Source: Candidatus Doudnabacteria bacterium (GTDB taxonomy: Bacteria; Patescibacteriota; Doudnabacteria; UBA920; 2-01-FULL-50-11). From it: 12,905 nucleotides of DNA. The notes under the pieces are model-generated. The model was not told the DNA's origin and ran no database searches. It was given only the letters and a program-made list of their open reading frames with translations. Below, piece by piece: positions 1-7,475 of this stretch (position 1 is the first letter of the stretch; every line of letters begins with the position of its first letter). Location: NCBI GenBank assembly GCA_016205055.1, contig JACQJK010000037.1:1-12905 (forward strand). The letters are read 5' to 3'. The translations under genes were made by a program, and so were the position numbers.

Positions 1-225
1 ACAGAGAACTGCACCGCCATGAGCAAATGCTACGTCAATCCCTTGTCTGCCGTCATAGTCACAGGCGGTCTGATGCGGTCCATGCGGGACTGTTCCGTAT
101 CTGTCCTCACCGGGGTGAAACGCAGAGGCAAAACTTGCCGTGAGCGCAAATATGGCTCCAGCGACAACGGCGAGCAGAAGAAGTTTCTTCACGCTGTCGG
201 AAATTGTTAATGCTTTTGTTGTCAT
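1..225 (-). CDS. Secreted protein of unknown function, N-terminal part (runs off the window)
   Basis: An open frame of 75 codons begins with ATG at 225 and runs without a stop to base 1, so the C-terminus lies outside the window. The first 35 residues look like a Sec signal peptide: a polar N-region with two lysines (SVKKLL), a hydrophobic core (LLLLAVVAGAIFALTA) and a likely signal-peptidase I site after SFASA. The visible mature part (FHPGEDRYGTVPHGPHQTA...) has two Cys and several His and Gly, and I do not recognise a family in it. No clear Shine-Dalgarno sequence precedes the ATG. It starts 100 bp downstream of the secreted protease gene on the same strand, so read-through or its own weak promoter (249-278) are both possible. 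The signal peptide makes the coding call fairly safe; the function is unknown. Confidence 0.7.
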   Translation of the reverse strand, partial: MTTKALTISDSVKKLLLLAVVAGAIFALTASFASAFHPGEDRYGTVPHGPHQTACDYDGRQGIDVAFAHGGAVLC

Positions 226-248
226 ATATTTTCGTAGAGATAATAAGC

Positions 249-278
249 TTAATACTAATTCGCGCCTGTCGACCGCAA
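249..278 (-). promoter_or_regulatory. Weak candidate promoter for the partial secreted protein gene
   Basis: On the minus strand TTGCGG (278-273) is followed after 18 nt by TATTAA (254-249), 23 nt before the ATG at 225. Matches to the sigma-70 consensus are only moderate, so this is tentative. Confidence 0.25.
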
Positions 279-325
279 GCACTGTTTGAATTATGCCCGC
301 AATTCGACCTTTTGCAGGGGGCGGG

Positions 326-3229
326 TTAATTATTTTCTATTGTCACATCATCAACCAGCCACCCGCGAAACTTGTTGGCAACTCCGTCCACGCTATCAAA
401 CGCAAACCGAACTTTCACCGCATCGCTTCCCGAAGTCAGATCAAGAGAGGCAAAAGTCCACTCTTTCTCGCTGGCATTTTTACTGTCTTTGTACCAAACC
501 GTTGTCCAAGTAGAACCGCCGTCATAACTTACCTGCACAGAGGTCTTATCATAAGCGCCATTGTACGATTCCACCTCGCGCCAGTACCAGAACGACAGCT
601 TAATGGAAGAGCCGAGACCAGAAACACTGGGAGAAGTGAGGGCTCCAGTATTCTTCTTGCCGGTGTCATAATTACAGCTTGATTCTTTGCCGTAGTAAAA
701 ACTATGGGTAGCTGATTTATAGCCAGGGGTTACGCAGGGCGTATCATTGGCAAGATGCCACAGGCCACTGGCGCTCCAGGCGCTCACATCACCCTCAAAA
801 TTTTCAGAAAGCAACACCGGCGAGGTCACGGTGACGGACACGGTCGCCGTATTGCTGTCAGCTAAGCCGTCATTCACTTTGTAGGTAAAGGAATCGCTGC
901 CGGTAAATCCGGCATTGGGCGTGTACGTTATGCTGGCCTTGTCAGCGTTGGGGCTTCCCGCGGCACAAGCATTATCAGTGATTGCGCTCAAGCTGCCGCT
1001 TGAAGGACCGGTTACTGTACTGAAAGTCAGTTCGCAGGTCTCCACATCCGAACCGCTCAAAGTAACAGCAACGGCAGTATCTTTTTGAGTGGTCACTGCT
1101 TTGTTGTCCGCCGCTGGCGTATCGTTCACGGGGTTAACCGTAATAGACACGGTCGCCGTATTGCTGTCAGCGCTGCCGTCATTCACTTTGTAGGTAAAGG
1201 AATCGCTGCCATTGAAGTTAGCATTGGGGGTATAGGTAATCTGGGCGGTATCAAGATTTGGCGTTCCCGAGGTACAGGGTTGGTTCGCAAGAGAACCAAG
1301 AGTGCCATTCGCGGGGCCGGTAACAACAGTAAAGTTAAGTTCGCAACTCTCGGCATCAGCACCGCTCAAGGTAATACTAACCGGCGTATCTTCATTGGTA
1401 GTGGCCGATACTGGAGCGGCGCTGGGCGCTGTGTTCGTTGCGGTCACGGCAATTGATACAGTAGCTTCATTACTTGTATCGGTGCCATCGCTAATGTGGA
1501 AAGCAAAAGCGTCATCGCCGACAAAATCAGTGTTGGGCGAGTAGTTCACGTTTGCCGAGAGATTCCCGCCGCTGCAGCTCATCGAACCACCAGTGGCGCT
1601 TAATACGCCGTTTGCAGGCCCGCTCATTACGGCAAAACTGGTTGAAGCATTACAGCCGTCCACGTCAGAACCGGTAAGAGTAATAGCAACAGCGGTGTTT
1701 TTCTCTGTGCTTACGCTCTTATTATCAGCTACCGGTTTATCATTTACGGCATTAACTGTGATAGATGCCGTAGCAATGTTGCTGTCAACGCTGCCGTCAT
1801 TCACTTTGTAGGTGAATGAGTCGCTATCGTTGAAATTCAAGTTGGGGGTGTAGGTAATGCTCGCGCTGTCGGTATTTGGGCTTCCGGATACGCAGCCGTT
1901 ATCAGTGATTGCGCCAAGCGTGCCGTTAGACGGGCCGCTAACTATACTGAAAGTCAGTTCGCAACTCTCGGCGTCTGATCCGCTCAAGGTAATTCCTACT
2001 GCCGTATCCTCATTTGTGCTTGCTGATAGATCATTGGCTGAAGGGACAATATTGGCTACAGGCAATATCGCTGCCTCATCCGCGTCCACCAATCCATAGC
2101 CGTATTGGTTGTCTTTGCCGAGACTGCCCAAATCATCTGCGGTTTCCTGCAGGCGCTTGCGGACTTCGTCATTGATTTTTCCGTCGCCGTTGCTGTCAGT
2201 GATGCCGGCGGCAATAACTAAAGCCGCGGTTCCGGCCACATGGGGAGAGGCCATGGAGGTTCCGTTAAATTCAACATATCCTCCGCCGAGTTTGGTGGAA
2301 TTTATTTTGACTCCGGGAGCGGCCAGCTCAACAGTCGGTCCGGTGCTTGAGAAACAGGGACGGGTATCGTCTTGATTGGTTGCGGCAACGGCGATGACCG
2401 AAGCATAGCGCGCCGGATATCCGACATTGTTACCTTTACCTGCGCAATTTCCTGAATTGCCGGCCGCTGCCGCGTGAAAAATGCCCGCGGCTGCTGAATT
2501 GTCAAAAGCCGCTTTTACGGTACTGCCGGGATCTGACCCGCTTCCGTAACTATTGTTCGTTACTTGAATAGCGTTTTCTACCGCCCATTGGAGAGCGGCA
2601 ATGACATTACTCCAGGAACCAGAGCCACTGGAGTTAAGCACTTTGAGAGCATACAGCTTTGCCTGTGGGGCTGCACCGACCACGCCAGTATCATTGTCTT
2701 CTGCGGCAACCGTGCCCGCCACGTGGGTTCCGTGACCATTGTCATCCAAGGAATCAGAATCGCTGTTAACAAAGTCATAACCGCCAAAAAAATTGGCATC
2801 AAGATCAGGGTGAGTATAATCAATACCCGAATCAATGATGGCTACTTTTACGCCTGTGCCTTTGTTGCCGCTCCCGTGCACCGTTCCGGCGCCGATGCGT
2901 TTCACTCCCCAGGTATTATCCAACTCCGCGTCAATCGCATAGACGATACCATCCGGTTCAATTGCCTTAACTTTGGGATTTTTAGACAGGGCGGAAACGG
3001 CCTGTTCCGACAACGAAGCCGCGATGGCCGGCACGAGAGTGTAACTGTATTTAATTTTGCCCCCTTGAGCTTTTACCAAAGCCTGCTCGGACGGACCGGG
3101 GGTATTTTCAAACACAATAAAAACGTCCGCTTGGGACGCCGCAAAAACCGCCTGACCCAAGCCGGCCGCGCTCACGACTAAAGCCGTGATCGCAAATATA
3201 TTGAGGGCTTTCTTTAACCTGATAAACAT
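326..3229 (-). CDS. Secreted subtilisin-like serine protease (S8) with four cadherin-like repeats and a jelly-roll-like C-terminus
   Basis: Predicted exported endopeptidase of 967 residues. Numbering from the ATG at 3229: signal peptide about 1-31 (ending VFA-AS), inhibitor-I9-like propeptide about 35-99, S8 catalytic domain about 108-389. The full triad is visible: Asp133 in AIIDSGID, His166 in NGHGTHVAG, Ser325 in GTSMASPHVAG, with oxyanion Asn258 in AAGNSGN. A calcium-loop-like DSNGDGKIND lies at 345-354. Four tandem repeats of about 102 residues follow (about 394-803), each ending in a variant of SDSFTYKVNDG...ATVSITV, as in bacterial cadherin-like (Big_9-type) domains. The C-terminus (about 804-967) resembles MAM/immune-inhibitor-A-like jelly-roll domains. 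All 12 Cys fall in local pairs. I chose this ATG because AAGGGG lies 9 nt upstream and it gives a clean signal peptide; an in-frame ATG at 3277 overlaps the stop of the upstream gene and would add 16 residues. Substrate unknown. Confidence 0.93.
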   Translation of the reverse strand: MFIRLKKALNIFAITALVVSAAGLGQAVFAASQADVFIVFENTPGPSEQALVKAQGGKIKYSYTLVPAIAASLSEQAVSALSKNPKVKAIEPDGIVYAIDAELDNTWGVKRIGAGTVHGSGNKGTGVKVAIIDSGIDYTHPDLDANFFGGYDFVNSDSDSLDDNGHGTHVAGTVAAEDNDTGVVGAAPQAKLYALKVLNSSGSGSWSNVIAALQWAVENAIQVTNNSYGSGSDPGSTVKAAFDNSAAAGIFHAAAAGNSGNCAGKGNNVGYPARYASVIAVAATNQDDTRPCFSSTGPTVELAAPGVKINSTKLGGGYVEFNGTSMASPHVAGTAALVIAAGITDSNGDGKINDEVRKRLQETADDLGSLGKDNQYGYGLVDADEAAILPVANIVPSANDLSASTNEDTAVGITLSGSDAESCELTFSIVSGPSNGTLGAITDNGCVSGSPNTDSASITYTPNLNFNDSDSFTYKVNDGSVDSNIATASITVNAVNDKPVADNKSVSTEKNTAVAITLTGSDVDGCNASTSFAVMSGPANGVLSATGGSMSCSGGNLSANVNYSPNTDFVGDDAFAFHISDGTDTSNEATVSIAVTATNTAPSAAPVSATTNEDTPVSITLSGADAESCELNFTVVTGPANGTLGSLANQPCTSGTPNLDTAQITYTPNANFNGSDSFTYKVNDGSADSNTATVSITVNPVNDTPAADNKAVTTQKDTAVAVTLSGSDVETCELTFSTVTGPSSGSLSAITDNACAAGSPNADKASITYTPNAGFTGSDSFTYKVNDGLADSNTATVSVTVTSPVLLSENFEGDVSAWSASGLWHLANDTPCVTPGYKSATHSFYYGKESSCNYDTGKKNTGALTSPSVSGLGSSIKLSFWYWREVESYNGAYDKTSVQVSYDGGSTWTTVWYKDSKNASEKEWTFASLDLTSGSDAVKVRFAFDSVDGVANKFRGWLVDDVTIENN
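821..2050 (-). repeat. Four tandem ~102-codon repeats inside the protease gene
   Basis: Units lie at about 2050-1745, 1744-1436, 1435-1127 and 1126-821. Units 1, 3 and 4 are close to each other at both DNA and protein level (the stretch coding SDSFTYKVNDG recurs almost unchanged); unit 2 is divergent. Each unit has two Cys 23-26 residues apart. Confidence 0.85.
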
Positions 3230-3238
3230 GACGATAAA

Positions 3239-3244
3239 CCCCTT
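3239..3244 (-). promoter_or_regulatory. Ribosome binding site deciding the protease start
   Basis: AAGGGG on the minus strand, 9 nt before the ATG at 3229. It favours this start over the upstream in-frame ATG at 3277, although translational coupling at 3277 through the ATGA overlap cannot be excluded. Confidence 0.55.
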
Positions 3245-3273
3245 TTTAATTTTTCGCTCAAAGCTACAATTTG

Positions 3274-4161
3274 TCAATGGGCGATTATTCCATGCCCGTT
3301 GTCCGGCCAGGGCTCCATCAAAAGCTGCTCCAGCGCACTGCCGTCAATAACCGTGCAGGCGGCTCGGGTTTGCGGGTGCGCTTCCTCGCCGATTCTGACC
3401 TCGAAAAACACGTCAAAAAAGCTTGAGGGCGGCAGCGGCTGAACGCTTACCAAATTGAGGGAAACAATTTCCGTAGGAATGATAAAATCAGGGTCGCCCA
3501 GCAGAGGCTGAGAATTTCTTGCCACGATTGTGTCGAGGAGGTCTTTGACAACCACCTCGGCTTTTTTACCGACATGTTCAGGCGGCACAACAAAACTAAC
3601 CGTCGGCCAGCCGGTATGATGCTGGCCCCCGCCGCCGCCACCGCCGGGATTGATTATCAGCTTACAGCCGTTAGGCGGAGGGAAAATAATAGTCGTATGC
3701 TCCACAAGCGAGCGGTCGCAATCCGGCTCCAAAATCAGTTCGTGCCTGACGGCTTCGCCCTTTTTATTTTGGGCGGTCATGATGACCTTGATTTTCGGAG
3801 GAGGAGGAAACGGTACCATGGGACCGAGATGAACTTTCTGCCACAAAGGGTGAATTTTCGGTATCTCGGTTTGGAAAAGCAGGGCATTGGTGGCGGCATC
3901 TCTTACCTCAAATTTCGCGTTCACCAAAGTCTCGGCCGTGAAAACCTTGACGCTGAAGTTGTCCTCGCAGGAAAGCTCCACGTGATCCTCGGCCAAAAGA
4001 TTTGGTTCCGGCAAAAATCTGGAAACCAGCAGATTAGCCACCGGGTTGTCGGTTTTGCTCACTTGCGCCAAAACCCGGCTTGCGGCCGCTGAAAACCAGC
4101 CGCTTACAAAAGCCAAAAAGGTCAATAATACAACTGCTCCTAAAATCCGCTTGCGTAGCAT
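3274..4161 (-). CDS. Exported protein of unknown function, upstream partner of the protease
   Basis: I do not recognise a family. From the ATG at 4161 the protein has 295 residues. Residues 1-31 (MLRKRILGAVVLLTFLAFVS...) are a signal peptide or N-terminal anchor, with a possible cleavage site near RVLAQ. The rest is predicted extracytoplasmic, with proline-rich stretches (PFPPPPKIK, IFPPPNGC), a run of seven glycines at 173-179, and four Cys (65, 148, 166, 269) that could form disulfides. The frame is also open upstream to a GTG at 4203 (309 aa), but that GTG sits where the promoter at 4237-4210 would start transcription, so ATG 4161 with a leader of about 40 nt is more likely; a leaderless GTG start remains possible. 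No strong Shine-Dalgarno precedes either start. The stop codon overlaps an ATG in the protease frame (ATGA), which together with the lack of a terminator suggests one operon with the protease. Confidence 0.75.
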   Translation of the reverse strand: MLRKRILGAVVLLTFLAFVSGWFSAAASRVLAQVSKTDNPVANLLVSRFLPEPNLLAEDHVELSCEDNFSVKVFTAETLVNAKFEVRDAATNALLFQTEIPKIHPLWQKVHLGPMVPFPPPPKIKVIMTAQNKKGEAVRHELILEPDCDRSLVEHTTIIFPPPNGCKLIINPGGGGGGGQHHTGWPTVSFVVPPEHVGKKAEVVVKDLLDTIVARNSQPLLGDPDFIIPTEIVSLNLVSVQPLPPSSFFDVFFEVRIGEEAHPQTRAACTVIDGSALEQLLMEPWPDNGHGIIAH

Positions 4162-4209
4162 ATTATTCGGGTTTTTCGATTTGGTTAATGGTCGGCTTTT
4201 CACCTATAC

Positions 4210-4237
4210 TCTATAATGTCTTGAGTTTTTCTGTCAA
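4210..4237 (-). promoter_or_regulatory. Sigma-70-type promoter of the exported protein/protease operon
   Basis: On the minus strand a perfect TTGACA (4237-4232) is followed after 16 nt by TATAGA (4215-4210). Transcription would start near 4203, about 40 nt before the ATG at 4161. Confidence 0.6.
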
Positions 4238-4308
4238 GCAAATGAAATGCTCCATTCTTAAGATAGCTCGAACTCATTTTATGCGAAATTCTTGACGAAA
4301 GAAAGCCG

Positions 4309-4337
4309 CTCCGCCCCGCCTGTGGCGGGGCGCGGAG
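4309..4337. repeat. GC-rich palindrome in the divergent intergenic region
   Basis: CCCCGCC (4314-4320), a 3-nt loop and GGCGGGG (4324-4330) pair perfectly. The stem continues with CTCCG/CGGAG (4309-4313, 4333-4337) after a 2-nt bulge. No T-run follows directly, so it is not a typical terminator. It resembles the other GC-rich palindromes of this window. The rest of the 4204-4448 gap holds the divergent promoter and a poorly defined upstream region for the 4449 gene (a TATACT -10-like hexamer at 4400-4405 without a convincing -35). Confidence 0.7.
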
Positions 4338-4448
4338 GCGTTACGTGGCTGGAGTTTTTTAGGAATTTTTGATAAAGTAGGTTCGAGCTTTGTTGTAAAT
4401 ATACTCCAAAGGAGCCGCAGATAATCAGCAGGTTTTTAAAGAAAATTT

Positions 4449-5756
4449 ATGATCACACAAGAGCTTCTAAATTACACAAGACAGCAGTTGGCACAAGGGG
4501 CAAGCCGGGAAACCGTCAAGGAAACCTTGCTTGCCCAAGGTTGGCCGCTTGCAGATATTCAAGCAGCTCTCGCCAGCGCAGGGGATATTCCTGCGCCCCC
4601 TTCGCCCGCAGCCGCAGCCGGTCCTGTGGCACTTTCCAGCGCGACCATGCTGCTAAAGGAGTCGTGGAAGATTTACAGCCAGCGGTTTAAAACCTTGATC
4701 GGCATCCAGCTGGCAGTGGTTGTTTTAATCATTTTGGCCGTGTTGGTTTTCGGTTTAGCGTTTGGTTTTAACGCTCAAAATTCTCCCAAAGATGTTGCTT
4801 ATACCGAAGGAAACATCATTGCCATCATGACGCTCGCTATATTTTTTATCGTGGCTTTCATTTATCTGCAAATTTGGACCCAAGTCGCCACGCTCTTTGC
4901 GATCAAGGATCGGCGGGAGAACATCGGGATAAAAGAATCGTTTCGTCGGGCCCGGCATTTGCTTGGCAGTTATTTTTGGCTGGGCTTGGTTTCGGGAATG
5001 GTGATGATGGGCGGCTATCTGCTATTTTTTGTTCCCGGGCTTATTATCTCGGTATTGGTTTCGTTTGCGGTTTATGTGTTTGTCGCAGAAGGACATAAAG
5101 GCATGGACGCTCTCTTGAAGAGCCGGGATTATGTCAAAGGACGCTGGGGAAGCGTGTTTTGGCGATGGGTGGTCTTGGTCGGAGCGCTTATCATCATCTA
5201 CGTTCCTTTCTTCATCGTTGTCCGTTTTAATGAAAATCTGGGGAATCTTGCGGTGCAAATAGTGGCGTTTTTCGCCGCCCCTTATATATACGTGTTCGGC
5301 AGCTTGCTTTATGAAAATTTAAAATCCACTCGACCGGAGCTTGCTTCTGCGGCTCCAAGCGGCTCAAAAACCAAATATATTGCGCTTGCGGTATTGGGCA
5401 TTTTGGTCGTTCCCGCCATCCTTGTTGCCACGGTATTCGTTTCCCTCAATTCCGCGCGGGGCAAGTCCCGAGACGCGCAAAGAATAAACCACATCAGGAT
5501 TTTGCAAAATCGATTAGACCTGTATCAATTCGACTACGGGACTTATCCTGCAAGTTTGCGGGAATTGACTCCCGACATGCTTGACGAACTGCCCAAAGCC
5601 CCGTTGCCGGCCGACGGTAAGTGCACCTTGCTGACCAACGAGTATTCGTATCGCCTGATTAGCAAAGACGAATTTCAGTTGACGTTTTGTTTGGGAACCG
5701 CCACGGGCGTTCTCGGCGCAGGCCCGCACACCGTGACTAGTGACGGGATCGATTAG
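4449..5756 (+). CDS. Polytopic membrane protein fused to a pilin-like C-terminal domain
   Basis: Length 435 residues. Residues 1-43 (MITQELLNYTRQQLAQG...) form a small helical domain of a kind I associate with Patescibacteria membrane proteins. An Ala/Pro linker (48-60) follows. The membrane part has hydrophobic segments at about 83-106, 122-146, 174-188, 190-213, 237-258 and 266-287. A last hydrophobic segment (309-333) runs straight into VSLNSARGKSRDAQRINHIRILQNRLDLYQFDYGTYP, given here only as a landmark from 331: VSLNSARGKSRDAQR then LDLYQFDYGTYP. This is the pattern of type IV pilin or GspG-like pseudopilin, with two Cys (392, 414) near the end. The usual prepilin peptidase site (GFTLIE) is missing, so this domain is probably a fixed membrane module and not a cleaved pilin subunit. 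The function is unknown. The nearest AGGAG (4408-4414) is too far upstream and an in-frame TAA at 4422 excludes an earlier start. Confidence 0.85.
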   Translation: MITQELLNYTRQQLAQGASRETVKETLLAQGWPLADIQAALASAGDIPAPPSPAAAAGPVALSSATMLLKESWKIYSQRFKTLIGIQLAVVVLIILAVLVFGLAFGFNAQNSPKDVAYTEGNIIAIMTLAIFFIVAFIYLQIWTQVATLFAIKDRRENIGIKESFRRARHLLGSYFWLGLVSGMVMMGGYLLFFVPGLIISVLVSFAVYVFVAEGHKGMDALLKSRDYVKGRWGSVFWRWVVLVGALIIIYVPFFIVVRFNENLGNLAVQIVAFFAAPYIYVFGSLLYENLKSTRPELASAAPSGSKTKYIALAVLGILVVPAILVATVFVSLNSARGKSRDAQRINHIRILQNRLDLYQFDYGTYPASLRELTPDMLDELPKAPLPADGKCTLLTNEYSYRLISKDEFQLTFCLGTATGVLGAGPHTVTSDGID

Positions 5757-5822
5757 CCGATGGCAGTTTAGGAGTTTTGAAATAAGTTTTGATCGCCATT
5801 CTAAGACAAGATTTTGAGTAAT

Positions 5823-5852
5823 CAGCCGCCGTTTTGTTCGGGCTGTTTTTTT
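5823..5852 (+). terminator. Rho-independent terminator of the membrane/pilin-like gene
   Basis: Hairpin CAGCC (5823-5827) with GGCTG (5841-5845), extended inward by CG/CG around a loop rich in T, then seven T (5846-5852). It lies 66 nt after the stop at 5756. Confidence 0.7.
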
Positions 5853-5877
5853 AAAAAAAATCAGCGAGTAACGCTGA
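5853..5877 (-). terminator. Rho-independent terminator of the degenerate subtilase gene
   Basis: TCAGCG (5861-5866) and CGCTGA (5872-5877) form a perfect 6-bp stem with a 5-nt loop. On the minus strand it is followed by eight T (5860-5853). It ends transcription of the gene whose stop is at 5887, back to back with the plus-strand terminator. Confidence 0.7.
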
Positions 5878-5886
5878 AGTCGAGGC

Positions 5887-7272
5887 CTACCGCAACCCGC
5901 GACGGCGAGGCGGCAGGGGTGGGTTGAGCGCCGCGTTGATTGCGGCCACGGCGTCGTTTTGGATCAGAAGGTAGAAAAACGGCGCGTGGCGATCGTCAAG
6001 ATAAGCGCTGCGTAAGAGCGTCCACTTGAGGTATTGCGGCGTAAGCGCCCATCCTTTTCTTTTTGCCGCCACTCCCGCAAGAACCGCCAAACCGGCTTCC
6101 AGGTGGTTGGCGACCGACGTGCCGCTGCCGACGGCGTACTTGCCGTCGGGGAATGTGGAAATGATGTCTTCGCCGTAAGTGGCCAGGGTCACGCCGCGTC
6201 CGATGTTGGAAAACCGCGACATGATCATATCGCGGTTGACCGACGCCATCGTGACCATGTTGGAGAGGGAGAGCGAGTAAAGTCCCGGGTAGGTTGCCTG
6301 CAGCCAGCCGTAGTTGCCGGAGGCGGCAAACACCAGAAACCTTTGCTCCATGGCGGCAAGCGCGGCCGCGATTTCCGGAAAGTCCTCTGGCACGCTCAAC
6401 GACATCACCACGATCAAAAAGCGGTCGTAGTTGTTGAGCAAATGCAACAGTGACGCCAAAATGCTGCCGGCTGTTCCGTAGTCGAACTGTTCCCCTAAAA
6501 CCCATACTCGCTCGATGGCCTTGAGCGAAATGATGTGACACGATAGGGCCATGCCCGTGATCCTGCCCTTGCCGCAAGCCAGTCCTGCGCCGAAGGTTTC
6601 GTGTCCGATGTTATCGCGATCATCTTGCCCGATGAACTTTTCCGACTCAAAGAGGTTGTGGGCAAGATCGGGATGCGTACGGTCGATCCCCGTGCCGATG
6701 AAGGCGATCGGCACATCCGGCCCTCCCACAATCCCTTGCTCGTGTACCAGGCGAACGCGCATGGCTTCGACTTGGTATTGGACGTATTGCTGGTTAGCAT
6801 GCGAGATTTCTACGGTTTGAGGCGCCGGATAAGGCGGCGCGATCAGCCATTGTCGTCTGGCGGCCATTCGGTGCTGGGCAAGCCGGTTTTGGAGTTCCAG
6901 AAATTCTCCGTGCTCTTGTACGAGAAACTGCGTGGAGAGGGACGTGAAATCCGAGTAGGTGACAGTGTACGCACACTCTCCCGTTCTTCCCGCGGCCTTG
7001 AGCTCTTGGCGCAGAATTCTTTGCAAACGCGCGTTTTGGGGAAAGTACTCAAGCAGTACGGAACTGACTTGCGCGTTAAGGGTAAAGTCGGAGTCCAGGT
7101 ATTTGCTCGCTTCCTCGCACAAGCGGTCAGGAAGGGTGAGGACAAGCTCGCCGGGGAGGTATGCGAGGTTCTGGCTTGCGGCGAGCCGGAGTTTGTCGAG
7201 ATTGACAAGATCCGCCGCCAGGACAACCGCGCACAGCTTCAGGAAAAGAAACGACGCTAATGCTTTTTTCAT
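5887..7272 (-). CDS. Exported subtilase-family (S8) protein with catalytic Asp replaced by Gly; probable pseudoprotease
   Basis: Length 461 residues. Residues 1-20 (MKKALASFLFLKLCAVVLAA) are a signal peptide. Residues 21-165 form an N-terminal region without a family I recognise. The S8 fold covers about 185-425: IAFIGTGIDRTHPDL (189-203) aligns with the usual VIDTGID motif but has Gly193 (codon GGC) where the catalytic Asp stands. His224 is kept in a degenerate motif (GHETFGAG against GHGTHVAG), Asn320 in AASGN, and Ser386 in GTSVANHLEAG against GTSMASPHVAG. The C-terminus is proline- and arginine-rich (PPLPPRRRG). The frame is intact for its whole length with a strong AGGAGG site 5 nt upstream, so it does not look like a decaying pseudogene. 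It may bind peptides or regulate without cleaving. A sequencing error (GAC read as GGC) would be the simplest alternative. Confidence 0.85.
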   Translation of the reverse strand: MKKALASFLFLKLCAVVLAADLVNLDKLRLAASQNLAYLPGELVLTLPDRLCEEASKYLDSDFTLNAQVSSVLLEYFPQNARLQRILRQELKAAGRTGECAYTVTYSDFTSLSTQFLVQEHGEFLELQNRLAQHRMAARRQWLIAPPYPAPQTVEISHANQQYVQYQVEAMRVRLVHEQGIVGGPDVPIAFIGTGIDRTHPDLAHNLFESEKFIGQDDRDNIGHETFGAGLACGKGRITGMALSCHIISLKAIERVWVLGEQFDYGTAGSILASLLHLLNNYDRFLIVVMSLSVPEDFPEIAAALAAMEQRFLVFAASGNYGWLQATYPGLYSLSLSNMVTMASVNRDMIMSRFSNIGRGVTLATYGEDIISTFPDGKYAVGSGTSVANHLEAGLAVLAGVAAKRKGWALTPQYLKWTLLRSAYLDDRHAPFFYLLIQNDAVAAINAALNPPLPPRRRGLR

Positions 7273-7277
7273 GCTCC

Positions 7278-7283
7278 CCTCCT
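7278..7283 (-). promoter_or_regulatory. Strong ribosome binding site for the degenerate subtilase
   Basis: AGGAGG on the minus strand, 5 nt from the ATG at 7272. It is the best Shine-Dalgarno sequence in the window and fixes the start. Confidence 0.75.
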
Positions 7284-7295
7284 GGGGTTTGGTCC

Positions 7296-7301
7296 TCTAT
7301 A
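7296..7301 (-). promoter_or_regulatory. Possible -10 element for the degenerate subtilase
   Basis: TATAGA on the minus strand, 23 nt before the ATG. No good -35 hexamer is present at the proper distance, so this is weak. Confidence 0.25.
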
Positions 7302-7365
7302 CTAGCTTAATGTCGGGCAAAGAGGCAAGCGATTACTTGTTGTCCGGTTTTGGGTGGGTGGGGGC

Positions 7366-7392
7366 AGCCGCTTTCGCTGCGGCTTTTTTTTT
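7366..7392 (+). terminator. Terminator-like hairpin with a long T-run and no obvious gene before it
   Basis: AGCCGC (7366-7371) pairs with GCGGCT (7379-7384) across a 7-nt loop, followed by nine T (7384-7392). The shape is that of a good plus-strand terminator, but the gene before it is on the other strand. It may end an unseen small or antisense transcript, or block read-through. Confidence 0.55.
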
Positions 7393-7420
7393 GATACTAT
7401 GCTTATGTATTAATTTTTTG

Positions 7421-7439
7421 CGGCCGGCGGAGCCGGCCG
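7421..7439. repeat. Perfect 8-bp GC palindrome
   Basis: CGGCCGGC (7421-7428), loop GGA, GCCGGCCG (7432-7439). Confidence 0.75.
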
Positions 7440-7443
7440 TATA

Positions 7444-7463
7444 CCCCGCGGCTTGCCGCGGGG
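7444..7463. repeat. Perfect 9-bp GC palindrome
   Basis: CCCCGCGGC (7444-7452), TT, GCCGCGGGG (7455-7463). It lies 4 nt after the previous palindrome. Confidence 0.75.
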
Positions 7464-7475
7464 ATAAATAGATAC

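Noticed and set aside
821..2050. CRISPR-like periodic repeats
   Set aside because: The periodicity is about 306 bp in frame and encodes cadherin-like domains; there is no repeat-spacer pattern.
2564..3181. Open frame of 205 codons on the plus strand
   Set aside because: It is antisense to the catalytic domain of the clear S8 protease and has no recognisable protein features.
6601..7260. Open frame of 219 codons on the plus strand
   Set aside because: It is the shadow of the degenerate subtilase, whose signal peptide, ribosome site and S8 motifs support the minus strand.
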